From the NCBI GenBank assembly GCA_025353165.1, contig JANXRE010000149.1, positions 1 through 32,023 on the forward strand: a stretch of DNA of 32,023 nucleotides. The letters run 5' to 3'. This document shows, piece after piece, positions 1-10,268 of this stretch. Origin of the DNA: Acidobacteriota bacterium (GTDB lineage: Bacteria > Acidobacteriota > Terriglobia > Bryobacterales > Bryobacteraceae). The notes beneath the pieces were generated by a model. That model was given only the letters and a program-made list of their open reading frames with translations. It did no database searches and was not told the origin of the DNA. Position numbers and translations under genes: made by a program. Position 1 is the stretch's first letter. Every line of letters begins with the position of its first letter.

Positions 1-1016
<1,016 letters not shown>

Positions 1017-1019
1017 ACG

Positions 1020-4000
1020 CTATTCCTTAGTCACCGTTTCGTCGAGGTTGAGGATCAGGCTCGCGACGCCCGTGTAGGCCGCGAGTTGAACAGGATCGAG
1101 CGCGTCGTTCCGCCGCGACTCGCCTTGTAACAGCAGGTCGGTGGCGGCCTCGTAATTGTTCGTGTAGTGGCGTTCGAACTTACTCAGCGCGTCGAGCAGA
1201 ACCGCTGCTTCTCGCGGCTTGGGGGCGCGAGAGAGCGCCAGCCGCCAGCCGTACTCGATGCGGGATCGCGGGGAAACGCCGCCCTCGCCGATCATGCGCT
1301 CCGCGAACTTCCGCGCGGCCTCGACGTACGCCACGTCATCCATCAGATCGAGCGCCTGCAGCGGAGTATTCGTGCGGTTCTCGCGGACCATGCACGTTTC
1401 TCGCGTCGGCGAATCGAAGATCACCATCGAGGGCGGCGCGATGGTCCGCTTCCAGTAAGTGTACAGCGTGCGGCGATAGAGTCCCTCGCCATGCTCGCGC
1501 ACATACCCATCTCCGCCCGTAAGTTCCTGCCACAACCCCGGAGGCTGATAGGGCTTCACCGAGGGCCCGCCCATTTTCTCGACCAGCAAGCCGGAAATTG
1601 CCAGCGCCTGGTCGCGGACCATCTCCGGCGCAAGGCGGAGCCGCGGCCCGCGCGCAAGCAGACGGTTCTCGGGATCGCGTTGGAGCAGATCGGGCGTGAC
1701 CTTCGACGACTGCCGGTAGGTGGCGCTCATCACGATGGTCTTGAGCGTGTGCTTCACGTCCCAGCCGCTCTCGACGAACTCCGTCGCGAGCCAGTCGAGC
1801 AAATCCTGGTGCATCGGCCACTCGCCCTGCGATCCGAAATCCTCGACGGTCTTCACGAGTCCCACGCCGAACAGCATTTGCCAGAAGCGGTTCACGGTGA
1901 CGCGCGCGGTCAGCGGATTGCTCGGATCGACGAGCCAACGCGCGAGCCCGAGCCGGTTGGCGGGCCAATCCGCTCGCAACTGCGGGAGCACTTCCGGCAC
2001 GCCAGGAGTAACTCTGTCGCCGTGCGCGTCGTAGGCGCCGCGCCTCAGGATGAAGGCATCGCGCGGCGGACCTTCAGCCATCACCATCACCGTGGGAATC
2101 GATTCTTCATACTTCCGCCGCGCGGCGCGAGCCGCGATCAGGTTGTTGCGCGCCTCGCGCAACTCGGTGCGCGCGAACAACTCCAGGTAGCAGAACGTCA
2201 GCTTGTCGCGCTGGGCCGCCGTCCGCTTCTGCTCCGGGATCGCCGCAATCTCGTTGATGGACTTGCGCAAGGGAAGCGTCGCGACCTCTTCGGGAGTCAG
2301 CGGCACGTTGTAGATCCGGACGTCTTCGATGAGGCCGCGGAATCGCAGGCCGCTGCCCGCCCCAACACGGAACGGGTCCTTCGCGCCGAACGGGTAGGTG
2401 AGTTCATCGAACTCCACCTGAATCTTCTGCGCGACGCCGTTGAAATAGATGTGGACGCCTTTCGCTTTCCGGTGCCCGTCGTACGTCACTGCCACGTGAG
2501 TCCACTGATTCAAAGAAACCGGCTGCTCCGTTTCCAGACGCAGGCTGATGTCGGTAAAGCGCAGCGTCTCGTGCAGGCGCACTTTTCCGTTCTTCAGCAG
2601 CAGAGCGTAGCCTTCTCCTTCCCAGTAATCCTCGGTGCGCGAGAGGATCGCGCCGTCGGGCGAGGACGGATTGATCCAGGCGGAGAAGGTGAACGGATCC
2701 TGCCAGTCGAAGCGCGCGACTTTGCCTTTGTCGACGAGGTCCTTGCCATTGAACTCCGCGCCTTTCAGGGGAAGATGCAGGATCTGGCCACCGTCGATGG
2801 TCCAGTCCAAGGGGGGCAGGGATTTTTCCCAGCCGCGCATCGATTTTCGCAGCGCGGGCTGAAGCGCGGACCAGCGCCGCTCGGCCTCGGCGGCCTTGGC
2901 GTCGAACTCAGCCAGACGCCGCTCGTTTTCGGGCGTGGGCGCCTTAATGTACGGCGCTTCATTGCCGAAGTTGTAGACCAGGCCGCGTTCCGGGACGTTG
3001 TTGTAAAACGCAAACATGCGGTAGAAATCGCGCTGTTTAAGCGGATCGAATTTGTGGTCGTGGCATCGCGCGCAGCCGAGCGTGAGGCCGAGCCAGACCG
3101 TGGACGTGGTCTCGGCGCGATCAGCCACGTACTGCACGCGAAACTCCTCCTCGACGATTCCGCCCTCAGCGCTGGTGCTGTGATTGCGCTGAAATCCCGT
3201 GGCGATTTTCTGATCGAGCGTGGCGTTCGGAAGCAGGTCGCCGGCGATCTGTTCGACGGTGAAACGATCGAACGGCATATTGCGCCGGAACGTGTCGATC
3301 ACCCAATCCCGCCAGCGCCACATGTCGCGCTCGCCGTCCGATTGGTAGCCGTTGGTGTCGGCGTAGCGCGCCGCTTCCAGCCAGCGGATGGCCATCCGCT
3401 CCGCGTAGCGCGGGGAGGCGAGCAGGCGGTCCACCGCTTTCTCGTATGCCGTTGGCGATTCGTCGCCGAGGAACTGCTCCGTTTCCGAGAGCGTGGGCGG
3501 CAGCCCCGTGAGATCGAGCGAAACGCGGCGCAGCAGCGTCGCTCGATCCGCTTCCGGCGACGGCGCCAGCCCCTCGCGTTCCAGGCGGGCCAATACAAAA
3601 TAGTCGATGGCGTTCTTCGGCCAGACTGCGTTGCGCACTTCGGGCGGCGCCGGCCGCTTGGGAGGAATGAACGCCCAGTGCTGCTGCCATTTTGCTCCCT
3701 GCTCGATCCATTGGCGAATGAGGCCGATGTCGCGGTCCGGCAACTTCGCCTTGCCCGCGTAGGCGGGAGGCATGCGCAGCGCCTTGCTGGGCGACGTGAT
3801 GCGGCGAAACATTTCGCTCGCCGCCGGATCGCCCGGCACGATCGCATGTCCTTTGCCGGCCAGCTCAGCTTTGCTTCCCTGTTCGGTATCGAAGCGCAGA
3901 GCCGTTTTTCGATTGCCCGGATCGGGCCCATGGCACGTGAAGCAGTTCTCGGAGAGCACCGGACGGATATCGCGGTTGAACTCGACCTCGGCGGCAATCG

Positions 4001-4040
4001 CCGGGAGGACAGCAGCAAGAAGTACGGGGATCAGCTTCAA
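1020..4040 (-). CDS. PSD1 domain protein: cytochrome c motif + DUF1549 + LamG-like + DUF1553
   Basis: This 1006-residue exported protein begins with a hydrophobic signal ([17 protein letters not shown]). A single haem-binding CxxCH follows at residues 33-37 (CFTCH), inside a planctomycete-type cytochrome domain. Next come a DUF1549 region (about 140-350), a laminin-G/concanavalin-like insert (about 420-580; it includes [10 protein letters not shown] and RVGAGSG) and DUF1553 (about 690-980, with [11 protein letters not shown]). Such proteins are thought to act at the cell surface or periplasm in polymer or organic-matter handling, but no reaction is proven. It is the first gene of a two-gene unit with the DUF1501 gene. 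A 964-residue open frame lies antisense across nearly its whole length and is an artefact of GC-rich codon use. Domain identity is clear; function is not. Confidence 0.93.
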   Translation of the reverse strand: MKLIPVLLAAVLPAIAAEVEFNRDIRPVLSENCFTCHGPDPGNRKTALRFDTEQGSKAELAGKGHAIVPGDPAASEMFRRITSPSKALRMPPAYAGKAKLPDRDIGLIRQWIEQGAKWQQHWAFIPPKRPAPPEVRNAVWPKNAIDYFVLARLEREGLAPSPEADRATLLRRVSLDLTGLPPTLSETEQFLGDESPTAYEKAVDRLLASPRYAERMAIRWLEAARYADTNGYQSDGERDMWRWRDWVIDTFRRNMPFDRFTVEQIAGDLLPNATLDQKIATGFQRNHSTSAEGGIVEEEFRVQYVADRAETTSTVWLGLTLGCARCHDHKFDPLKQRDFYRMFAFYNNVPERGLVYNFGNEAPYIKAPTPENERRLAEFDAKAAEAERRWSALQPALRKSMRGWEKSLPPLDWTIDGGQILHLPLKGAEFNGKDLVDKGKVARFDWQDPFTFSAWINPSSPDGAILSRTEDYWEGEGYALLLKNGKVRLHETLRFTDISLRLETEQPVSLNQWTHVAVTYDGHRKAKGVHIYFNGVAQKIQVEFDELTYPFGAKDPFRVGAGSGLRFRGLIEDVRIYNVPLTPEEVATLPLRKSINEIAAIPEQKRTAAQRDKLTFCYLELFARTELREARNNLIAARAARRKYEESIPTVMVMAEGPPRDAFILRRGAYDAHGDRVTPGVPEVLPQLRADWPANRLGLARWLVDPSNPLTARVTVNRFWQMLFGVGLVKTVEDFGSQGEWPMHQDLLDWLATEFVESGWDVKHTLKTIVMSATYRQSSKVTPDLLQRDPENRLLARGPRLRLAPEMVRDQALAISGLLVEKMGGPSVKPYQPPGLWQELTGGDGYVREHGEGLYRRTLYTYWKRTIAPPSMVIFDSPTRETCMVRENRTNTPLQALDLMDDVAYVEAARKFAERMIGEGGVSPRSRIEYGWRLALSRAPKPREAAVLLDALSKFERHYTNNYEAATDLLLQGESRRNDALDPVQLAAYTGVASLILNLDETVTKE

Positions 4041-4079
4041 GTTCGCGCCCAGATAATTTGATTCTACGACGCGTAGAGA

Positions 4080-4154
4080 TGGAGCGGGGTACGGGATTCG
4101 AACCCGTGTAAATCAGCTTGGAAGGCTGACGCCCGACCACTAGGCCAACCCCGC
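4080..4154 (-). tRNA. tRNA-Gly (anticodon UCC), CCA encoded
   Basis: Read on the minus strand, a full cloverleaf folds. The acceptor stem is GCGGGGU/ACCCCGC, the D arm is present, and the anticodon stem UCAGC/GCUGA carries loop CUUCCAA with anticodon UCC. The T arm is ACGGG-UUCGAAU-CCCGU. The discriminator is U, as usual for bacterial tRNA-Gly, and CCA is encoded directly after it (4082-4080). The gene sits alone between the 5' end of the PSD1 gene and the 3' end of pgm. Confidence 0.95.
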
Positions 4155-4169
4155 CTGGTTCAGAACACC

Positions 4170-4203
4170 ATTGTAACTCAGGCCGAATTGTAACTCAGGC
4201 CGA
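4170..4203. repeat. Perfect 17-bp tandem duplication spanning the pgm stop codon
   Basis: The unit attgtaactcaggccga occurs twice head to tail (4170-4186 and 4187-4203) with no mismatch. The pgm stop codon (TGA, 4195-4197) lies in the second unit; the first carries a second copy of it at 4178-4180, in another frame. It looks like a recent slippage duplication at the gene's 3' end. Confidence 0.9.
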
Positions 4204-5838
4204 CTGGAACACCCGCGAAATCAACTCTTGGGCTTCGGTCTGCACTCGCCGGAGATGCTCGGGGCCAGCAAAACTTTCCGCATAGATTTTGTAAACGTTT
4301 TCGGTTCCCGAAGGCCGCGCCGCGAACCATCCGCGCGCCGTCACCACCTTCAGTCCGCCGATCGGGGCGCCATTGCCCGGCGCGGTCGTAAGCATCGCCT
4401 CGATGGGATCTCCCGCGAGTTCGGAAGCGTGCACCATTGCCGGCGAGAGTTGTGCAAGCAGTTTCTTCTGCTCGGGATTCGCGGGCGCGTCGATCCGCTC
4501 GTACACCGGCTCTCCGAACCGCGAGGTCAATTCGCGATACAACTCGCCCGGGTCTTTCCCCGTGCGGGACAGGATCTCCGCCGATAGCAGCCCGAGGATG
4601 AGCCCGTCCTTGTCGGTGGTCCACGTCGTTCCGTCGCGCCGCAGGAACGAAGCGCCCGCGCTCTCCTCGCCGCCGAACCCGAGCGATCCATCGAGCAGGC
4701 CATCGACAAACCACTTGAACCCGACCGGCACCTCTACCAGCTTCCGGCCGAGACTCGCGGCGACCCGGTCGATGATGCTGCTGCTCACCAGCGTTTTCCC
4801 GATGCCGGCATCGGCGCTCCAGCCCGGACGGTTGCGATACAAATACGAAATCGCGACCGCGAGATAGTGGTTCGGATTCAGCAGTCCCGAACTGACGACG
4901 ACGCCGTGGCGGTCGGCGTCCGTGTCGCACGCAAACGCCACTTGAAATTCATCGCGCAGGCCGATCAGCCCGGCCATCGCGTATGGCGACGAGCAATCCA
5001 TCCGAATCTTGCCATCCCAATCCACGTGCATGAATCGGAATGTCGGGTCGACGGTCTGATCCACCACGCGCAGGTTGAGTCCGTACTTCTCGCCGATGCG
5101 CGACCAGTAATCGACCGACGCGCCGCCCAGGGCATCCACTCCCAGCACCGGCCGCGCCGAACGGACCGGTTCGAAATCGATGACAGACCCAAGATCGTTT
5201 ATGTAGGCTGAAACATAATCGTGCCGGTGTGTATTGGGCGACGCCATTGCGCTCCGGTATGCGACGCGGCGCACACCCGTCAGGCCGGCGCGGAGCAGCT
5301 CGTTCGCCCGGTTCTCCACCACTTTCGTCGCGGCCGTATCCGCCGGGCCTCCGTTCGGCGGATTGTATTTGAAGCCCCCGTCTTCCGGCGGATTGTGCGA
5401 AGGCGTGATGACGATCCCGTCCGCGAGCCCGTTCGACCGTCCCTTGTTATACCCGAGAATGGCGTGCGAGAGCGCCGGCGTCGGCGTGTAGCCGAGATCG
5501 GCATCGACCATTACCTCGACGTTATTCCCTGCCAGAATCTCCAGGGCGCTGGCGAACGCGGGCTCGCTGAGCGCGTGCGTATCCTTCGCGAGGAAGAGTG
5601 GGCCGTCCACGCCCTGCTCCTTGCGGTACTCGCAGATCGCCTGCGTAATCGCCAGAATGTGGTTCTCGTTGAAACTGGCGTGGAGCGAAGAGCCGCGGTG
5701 CCCCGAGGTCCCGAACGCGACCTTCTGCGCCGGTATGGCGGCGTCCGGCTTGTCTGCGTAATACGCGGTGATCAGGCGCGGAACGTTGACGAGCATCTCG
5801 GAGGTCGCGGGCTGGCCCGCGCGGGGATCGACAGGCAT
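4195..5838 (-). CDS. pgm: Phosphoglucomutase (alpha-D-glucose-specific)
   Basis: This enzyme interconverts glucose 1-phosphate and glucose 6-phosphate in the cytoplasm, linking glycolysis with glycogen, trehalose and cell-wall sugar synthesis. The 547 residues match the usual length of the bacterial alpha-PGM family (E. coli Pgm type). Visible motifs are the N-terminal [10 protein letters not shown] (42-51), the catalytic phosphoserine loop TPSHNP (Ser147), the metal-binding loop DTDADR (Asp305, Asp307, Asp309), the sugar-binding GGEESAG (389-395) and a C-terminal phosphate-binding ARPSGTEN. All key residues are present. The gene is monocistronic as far as can be seen, with a tRNA-Gly downstream on the same strand. 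The last codons lie in a 17-bp tandem duplication that does not disrupt the reading frame. Confidence 0.96.
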   Translation of the reverse strand: MPVDPRAGQPATSEMLVNVPRLITAYYADKPDAAIPAQKVAFGTSGHRGSSLHASFNENHILAITQAICEYRKEQGVDGPLFLAKDTHALSEPAFASALEILAGNNVEVMVDADLGYTPTPALSHAILGYNKGRSNGLADGIVITPSHNPPEDGGFKYNPPNGGPADTAATKVVENRANELLRAGLTGVRRVAYRSAMASPNTHRHDYVSAYINDLGSVIDFEPVRSARPVLGVDALGGASVDYWSRIGEKYGLNLRVVDQTVDPTFRFMHVDWDGKIRMDCSSPYAMAGLIGLRDEFQVAFACDTDADRHGVVVSSGLLNPNHYLAVAISYLYRNRPGWSADAGIGKTLVSSSIIDRVAASLGRKLVEVPVGFKWFVDGLLDGSLGFGGEESAGASFLRRDGTTWTTDKDGLILGLLSAEILSRTGKDPGELYRELTSRFGEPVYERIDAPANPEQKKLLAQLSPAMVHASELAGDPIEAMLTTAPGNGAPIGGLKVVTARGWFAARPSGTENVYKIYAESFAGPEHLRRVQTEAQELISRVFQSA

Positions 5839-5861
5839 ACCGCACTATTGTCTACTAGTCG

Positions 5862-6111
5862 AGGTCCCGGAATTCGGACTCATTTTGAGTACTACCGGGG
5901 CAAACGTCCCGTTTACGCCCCGATCTTCCCGGGTTTGGACGCGCTGGTGACGAGGCCAAGCATCCGCTTAAACCTCAAGAATGCGTTCGCCGGTCCCATC
6001 GACGAGGGGCTCGTCCGTTACAGCTACGAAACCGCGCACCAGCCGGGCGCGCGGTACGCATCCCCAACACCGGCAGCATGCCGCATTTCGAGAGCCTGCG
6101 TTCTGGACTAA
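5862..6111 (+). pseudogene. Decayed alpha/beta-hydrolase remnant
   Basis: The forward frame carries RGKRPVYAPIFPGLDAL, then LKNAFAGPIDEGLVRYSY and ETAHQPGAR, which resemble separate parts of alpha/beta-hydrolase-fold proteins. A shifted frame continues with RIPNTGSMPHFES, resembling the tract around the C-terminal catalytic His (here PHFE). The nucleophile and Asp segments are absent, implying internal deletions and at least one frameshift. No start codon or ribosome site fits. Its end overlaps the stop of the PH-domain gene on the other strand. The assignment rests on remembered family motifs and needs a profile search; it could instead be non-coding DNA. Confidence 0.4.
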
Positions 6112-6548
6112 CGCGGCTTCTTCGACGCTTCGAGAATAGTCTTCGCGACGGCGCGGGGCGAATCGATTCCCTCGACGGTCATCATTCCGCTCTCGCCGGC
6201 CGTCTCCAGGCTTAGGTCGCCCATACCGAGCATGCGCTGCCCCAGCGTCTGCCGCACGGTTACGTCCTGCACCTTGACGACGTCGATGGTGCGCGTGTAT
6301 TTCGAGAACAGGCCCATGTCGAGCGTCAGGTGGTCGGCGGCCAGGGTCAGCGTCGTGAGCCGGGTCAGGATGTGCTTTCGGATGGGGACGATGAGCAGCA
6401 GGGCGGGAATGCCCATCAGCCACGCGGGCTTACCCTCGAACCACGGGTATTCGTTGAAAATCAAAACGCCCGCCGCGAACACGATCGCGACGAGCGCATA
6501 CCAAACCCACACGATCTTCACGCTGGGACGCACGACGCGCGGTTCCAT
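6108..6548 (-). CDS. Bacterial PH domain (bPH_2/YdbT-like) membrane protein
   Basis: This is a 146-residue protein. Two adjacent hydrophobic segments (about residues 12-31 and 41-56) are separated by a short loop. They are followed by a C-terminal bacterial pleckstrin-homology domain, recognisable by LTLAADHLTLDMGLFSKYTR followed by IDVVKVQDVTVRQTLGQRML and GDLSLETAG. Proteins of this DUF304/bPH_2 type sit in the inner membrane; their ligand is generally unknown. It starts at ATG 6548, and the next gene on the same strand ends at 6577 just upstream, so the two may be co-transcribed. Family call is good; the role is unknown. Confidence 0.85.
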   Translation of the reverse strand: MEPRVVRPSVKIVWVWYALVAIVFAAGVLIFNEYPWFEGKPAWLMGIPALLLIVPIRKHILTRLTTLTLAADHLTLDMGLFSKYTRTIDVVKVQDVTVRQTLGQRMLGMGDLSLETAGESGMMTVEGIDSPRAVAKTILEASKKPR

Positions 6549-6576
6549 GTGCCGATTGTACAGGAATCGCGAAGTC

Positions 6577-6909
6577 TTACTTGGAGCTGGACTCGGCGCC
6601 GAAAACCAGCTTCTGATTGGTTCCGCCCAGACGAATTTCTTGGAGATTGTACTTGCCGCTTTCGCCGAGGCAACAAACCGTGGTGCTGCGGAATTTGTCT
6701 CCCGCGGTTTCCACCTTCACGGTCGCGTCGACAGTGGTCTTCTTGTTGCTGATGGTCATCTTCTCGCCGTCAAGTTCGAGCTTGTATTCGCCCGCCTTCA
6801 GTTCCGTGCCGTTGACAACCGCCGGTTTGTCCAAAGTGATACGGTGCGCCGTCGCGCCGAAAGCGGCCGCGACGACGAAAACGAGTGCGGTGACTGCAAG
6901 CTTCTTCAT
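6577..6909 (-). CDS. Small secreted protein of unknown function
   Basis: This 110-residue protein has a clear signal peptide (MKKLAVTALVFVVAAAFGATA). The mature part is small and polar, predicted mostly beta, with a CC pair near residues 82-83. I do not recognise a named domain, though similar short exported beta-rich proteins are common in Acidobacteria. The start is ATG 6909 rather than the longer open frame to 6990. It gives a perfect signal peptide and has GGAGAA about 8 nt upstream, whereas the extra N-terminal codons are not signal-like. The leader carries a hairpin at 6924-6948 and a palindrome at 6973-6986, so expression may be controlled. Confidence 0.8.
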   Translation of the reverse strand: MKKLAVTALVFVVAAAFGATAHRITLDKPAVVNGTELKAGEYKLELDGEKMTISNKKTTVDATVKVETAGDKFRSTTVCCLGESGKYNLQEIRLGGTNQKLVFGAESSSK

Positions 6910-6923
6910 ATGGTTTCTCCAGA

Positions 6924-6948
6924 ACGATGTTCCTTGTGAGAACATCGT
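6924..6948 (-). promoter_or_regulatory. Leader hairpin upstream of the small secreted gene
   Basis: A perfect 9-bp inverted repeat (acgatgttc ... gaacatcgt) with a 7-nt loop lies 14 nt upstream of the ATG at 6909. It lies beside, not over, the Shine-Dalgarno GGAGAA. It could stabilise the mRNA leader or be a protein-binding site. The structure is visible; its function is inference. Confidence 0.45.
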
Positions 6949-6972
6949 CAAGTTACTTAACAGTGTAAACAA

Positions 6973-6986
6973 AAACGGATCCGTTT
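6973..6986. promoter_or_regulatory. Perfect 14-bp palindrome in a putative promoter spacer
   Basis: AAACGGATCCGTTT reads identically on both strands. On the minus strand it lies largely inside the 17-nt spacer between a weak -35 (TTGCAA) and a weak -10 (TACACT) that could drive the small secreted gene starting at 6909. This is the geometry of a repressor operator. The promoter boxes each match consensus at only four of six positions. Confidence 0.35.
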
Positions 6987-7054
6987 GCAAGATCTATTTA
7001 AGAAAACGAGGTCCGGAATCGAAAAGTTCCCCGATCGCCGTTCTATATTTGAGG

Positions 7055-7642
7055 TTGAAGCAACGGTACATCCTGTTTAACAAGCCGTATGGCGTAGTCT
7101 GCCAGTTCTCGCCGTCCGAGCCCGGCCATAAGACGCTAAAGGATTTCATCCCGGCGTCCGACGTTTACCCGGTGGGACGCCTGGATCACGACAGCGAGGG
7201 TCTGCTTGTCCTAACCACCGATGGACAATTCCAGCACGCGTTGACCGATCCGAAATTCGAGCACCCCCGTACCTACTGGGCGCACGTAGAGAACGTTCCC
7301 GATGAGGCCGCGTTGAACCGGCTGCGCGATGGACTCGAGATTAATCGCTACCACACGCGTTCGGCGAAAGCCCGGCTGCTCGGCCGCGAGCCGGACCTTT
7401 GGCCGCGTACGCCGCCGATCCGCTACCGGCCATCCATTCCAACCGCGTGGATCGAGATCACCCTGACCGAGGGCCGCAACCGCCAGGTTCGCAAGATGAC
7501 CGCCGCGGTCGGGTATCCCACGCTGCGCCTGGTTCGCGTGGCCATCGGCGCGTTGCACATCGGCGATTTGAAGCCTGGCCAGTGGCGCGAGCTCAGCGCT
7601 TCAGAACTCGCGCGAACCGCCCGCGAGGTCGGGCTCATGTGA
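7055..7642 (+). CDS. rluE: 23S rRNA pseudouridine synthase, RluE type
   Basis: This enzyme isomerises a uridine of 23S rRNA to pseudouridine (E. coli RluE acts at U2457) in the cytoplasm. About 195 residues match the RluE/RsuA family without an S4 domain. Visible are the opening LFNKPYGVVCQF, the catalytic GRLDHDSEGLLVL (the Asp after RL is the nucleophile), the family insert WPRTPPIRYRPSIPTAW and the closing EGRNRQVRKMTAAVGYPTLR. No ATG precedes the domain, so TTG at 7055 (or 7049, with GAGG in between) is the likely start; the open frame upstream overlaps the opposite gene and lacks similarity. The M20 hydrolase begins 3 nt after the stop, so the two are probably co-transcribed. Confidence 0.9.
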   Translation: MKQRYILFNKPYGVVCQFSPSEPGHKTLKDFIPASDVYPVGRLDHDSEGLLVLTTDGQFQHALTDPKFEHPRTYWAHVENVPDEAALNRLRDGLEINRYHTRSAKARLLGREPDLWPRTPPIRYRPSIPTAWIEITLTEGRNRQVRKMTAAVGYPTLRLVRVAIGALHIGDLKPGQWRELSASELARTAREVGLM

Positions 7643-7645
7643 TTT

Positions 7646-9070
7646 ATGCGTAAAACGAAAATAAGTGTATTTGTCTTTGTCCTGATCGCTTTCCGCGCCG
7701 TAGCGGCGGACGACCGCGATGCCACATTGCGCTCGATGGACGCGCAGGCGAAACGCTACAAGGATCTGTCCCGCCGGATCTGGGACATGCCCGAGCTTGG
7801 ATACAAAGAAACGCAGAGCGCCGCGTTGCTGGAAGCGGAACTGCGCGGTGCCGGCTTCCGCGTGCAAGACGCCGTTGCGCAAATCCCGACTGCATTCATC
7901 GCGGAGTGGGGGCGGGGAAAACCCGTGATCGCGATTCTCGGCGAATACGACGCGCTGCCGGGCCTGTCGCAGGACGCCGTTCCCGAGCGCAAGCCGCTGC
8001 TGGACGGCGGACCCGGCCACGGCTGTGGCCACAACCTGCTCGGAACCGCGGCGCTGTTTGCGGCGGTGACCGTGAAGGACTGGATGTCGGCGAATCAGAT
8101 CGCCGGCACGGTCCGCTACTATGGCACGCCCGCGGAAGAAGGCGGCGACGGAAAGTTCTACATGCTCCGAGCCGGCGCTTTCAAAGACGTGGATGTCGTG
8201 CTGAGTTGGCATCCCGGCGACGGCAATGTCGCGACCCGGCAGAGCACGCTCGCGATCATCGCCGCAAAATTTCGCTATCACGGAAAGCCTTCGCACGCCG
8301 CCGTTGCTCCGGAGGCCGGCCGTTCCGCTCTCGATGCGGTAATGGTCATGTCGCACGCGGTGGAGTTGTTGCGCGAACACGTTCCCGAAACCACGCGCAT
8401 CCACTACATCATTACCAACGGAGGGCAAGCGCCGAACATCGTACCCGAGTTCGCCGAGGTCTTTCTCTACGCGCGGCATCCGTCCATGCCCGTGCTCGAC
8501 GGCATCTGGGAGCGTATACAGAAATGCGCGGAAGCGGGCGCGCTTGCCACCGAAACGAAACTCGAGACCGAGCTGATCAACAGTTCTTATGACACGCTGC
8601 CGAACGACGCGCTCTCAGCGCTGGTGGACCGTAATCTCCGCCGTGTTGGCGGCGTTGAGTATACGCCCGAAGAGCGTGAATTCGCCACCGCGATCCAGAA
8701 AACCATGGGGGCGCAAACGCCTCCACCGGAGCGCGCCGCAGCCATCGACAACCCGCGCGAAGGTGTCTGGAGCGCGTCGACCGACGTCGGCGATATCAGC
8801 TGGAACATCCCGACGGCGCAACTCACCACAGCGACCTTTGCCCCTGGCATCCCGCCTCACACCTGGCAATCCACGGCCTGCGCCGGAATGAGTATCGGCC
8901 AGAAAGGAATGGTGGTGGCCGCGAAAACCATCGCTCTCACCGCGATGGACTTGTTCACCGATCCCGCGCAGGTGCGGGCCGCGAGGGACAGCTTCGAGAA
9001 GCGCCTCGGCGGGCGCGTGTACAAATCCCGAATACCGGACACGCATCCCGCGCCGCTGAATTATCGCTAG
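7646..9070 (+). CDS. M20 family amidohydrolase (AbgB-like), exported
   Basis: This 474-residue zinc-dependent amidohydrolase resembles subunit B of p-aminobenzoyl-glutamate hydrolase and other M20D amidases that cleave N-acyl amino acids or aryl amides. Metal or catalytic positions visible are HGCGHN (Cys127, His129), the TPAEEGGDGK tract (Glu164/Glu165) and SWHPGD (His189). The dimerisation-domain motif FRYHGKPSHAAVAPEAGRSA follows. A hydrophobic N-terminus (ISVFVFVLIAFRAVAA) indicates export, unlike cytoplasmic E. coli AbgB. The C-terminal half includes DVGDISWNIPT and PPHTWQSTACAGMSIGQKG, typical of the AbgB branch. It starts 3 nt after rluE and converges on the next gene with a 13-nt gap. 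The natural substrate is unknown. Confidence 0.92.
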   Translation: MRKTKISVFVFVLIAFRAVAADDRDATLRSMDAQAKRYKDLSRRIWDMPELGYKETQSAALLEAELRGAGFRVQDAVAQIPTAFIAEWGRGKPVIAILGEYDALPGLSQDAVPERKPLLDGGPGHGCGHNLLGTAALFAAVTVKDWMSANQIAGTVRYYGTPAEEGGDGKFYMLRAGAFKDVDVVLSWHPGDGNVATRQSTLAIIAAKFRYHGKPSHAAVAPEAGRSALDAVMVMSHAVELLREHVPETTRIHYIITNGGQAPNIVPEFAEVFLYARHPSMPVLDGIWERIQKCAEAGALATETKLETELINSSYDTLPNDALSALVDRNLRRVGGVEYTPEEREFATAIQKTMGAQTPPPERAAAIDNPREGVWSASTDVGDISWNIPTAQLTTATFAPGIPPHTWQSTACAGMSIGQKGMVVAAKTIALTAMDLFTDPAQVRAARDSFEKRLGGRVYKSRIPDTHPAPLNYR

Positions 9071-9083
9071 AAGTAGGCCGGCA

Positions 9084-9587
9084 TCACTTCCGGCGGACAG
9101 TTCCCGTGACGTACATCGCGAATTGATCGGGCCGGCCCGGCGGCGCGATTGCGAAGGTCACTTTCATTCGATCCGCGGCCAGCTTGATGTAGGTGAACCG
9201 GAAACGCGGTGTGGAGGGCTGTGCATCGCTGACCATGGCGATCCTGCCGTCTGTCGCTTCGGCCACGTAGTGGATCTCGTGCTTCTCGCTATCCCAGTAG
9301 TCCGCGCGGACTTGCGCGTTGCGCCGGTAGACGATCATCAGGTCGCGATGACTGATCGCCGGCTTTCCATCCGCCGCTGGGTAGTCGGATTTGTTGTGCC
9401 GCACCAGGATCGCCCCGTCCAGTTCGGGCCGCAGCGAGAACTCTCCGGTTCCCTCACCCGGCTTTCCGGATCCCTCGCCGGTCCAGTCGCCACTAATCGA
9501 CAGCAGGGCTTTCCAGGTGGAGTCCGCGTCCTGTGCAAAGGCGGCGGAGGCCAAAAGGGCGAACAGGATCGCGATATGCCGGGCCAT
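9084..9587 (-). CDS. Secreted DUF1579/lipocalin-like small protein
   Basis: This 167-residue protein has a signal peptide (MARHIAILFALLASAAFAQ). The mature chain is rich in beta strands: SISGDWTGEGSGKPGEGTGE, FSLRPELDGAILVRHN, IVYRRNAQVRADYWD and a final FAMYVTGTVRRK. This pattern resembles the small beta-barrel DUF1579-like proteins, but the identification is tentative and no catalytic residue is apparent. The start is ATG 9587, because the longer open frame to 9746 adds a non-signal, Arg-rich stretch overlapping the divergent gene. Only 35 nt separate it from the divergent membrane-protein gene, so the promoters must overlap. Confidence 0.75.
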   Translation of the reverse strand: MARHIAILFALLASAAFAQDADSTWKALLSISGDWTGEGSGKPGEGTGEFSLRPELDGAILVRHNKSDYPAADGKPAISHRDLMIVYRRNAQVRADYWDSEKHEIHYVAEATDGRIAMVSDAQPSTPRFRFTYIKLAADRMKVTFAIAPPGRPDQFAMYVTGTVRRK

Positions 9588-9622
9588 CTCCGTACTGTAT
9601 CGCGTACACTCGAAGTTTCGCG

Positions 9623-10267
9623 ATGTCCCACCTTTCGCAACTGCCGGAAACGCCGAAGCCCGAACCGCGCTGGCCCGCGCTGGTGGGTTTGCTCGCCATC
9701 GGCGGCATCTTCCTGGCCCTTCCCGAACCGCTGACTCCCGGCCCAAACTGGCTACTGCTCGCGCTCATCGTTCCACTCGGCATCGCGGCGGTCGTCACCC
9801 ACAGGATCGGCCGCCACGACGTGAATCACGCCATTGGCATCGCGCTTTCGGTCATCGTGACCGCGGGCCTGGCGTGGTCGTTGGGCGCATTGATCGCCGG
9901 ATTGCCGTCCCACCGCGAGCCGGCAACCGCTCTACTGAGGTCCGCTGTCGCGATCTGGGTCAGCAATACGATCGTGTTCGCATCCTGGTACTGGCGATTG
10001 GATGCGGGCGGACCGCACCAACGCGACCTCCGCGGCAAACACGTCGAGGGCGCGTTCCTCTTTCCGCAGATGATGGCGCACATGGACCGCCACTGGTCGC
10101 CCGGATTCGTGGATTACCTCCACCTTGCGTTCAACACCAGCACGGCCTTCTCACCCACGGACGTTGCGCCGCTGACGCGATGGGCCAAGATGATGATGAT
10201 GGCGCAGAGCCTCATCTCGCTCGGCTCCATCGTGATCCTGGCCGCCCGTGCGGTGAACGTACTCTAA
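9623..10267 (+). CDS. DUF1345-like integral membrane protein
   Basis: This 214-residue protein has about five hydrophobic segments: two near the N-terminus (about 22-37 and 42-58), two in the middle (about 70-92 and 108-125) and one at the C-terminus (about 192-212). The C-terminal part, FVDYLHLAFNTSTAFSPTD followed by RWAKMMMMAQSLISLGS, matches the region conserved in DUF1345 and related two-pore-like membrane proteins. ATG 9623 is chosen as the first Met after the opposite gene's start at 9587. Function is unknown. The stop at 10267 nearly touches the end of the HAF pseudogene on the other strand. Confidence 0.75.
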   Translation: MSHLSQLPETPKPEPRWPALVGLLAIGGIFLALPEPLTPGPNWLLLALIVPLGIAAVVTHRIGRHDVNHAIGIALSVIVTAGLAWSLGALIAGLPSHREPATALLRSAVAIWVSNTIVFASWYWRLDAGGPHQRDLRGKHVEGAFLFPQMMAHMDRHWSPGFVDYLHLAFNTSTAFSPTDVAPLTRWAKMMMMAQSLISLGSIVILAARAVNVL

Positions 10268-10268
10268 G

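Noticed and set aside
1167-4061. 964-residue open frame on the plus strand
   Set aside because: It is antisense to the PSD1 gene over its whole length, is dominated by Arg/Ala/Gly/His and shows no recognisable domain or ribosome site; GC-rich codon use opens this frame.
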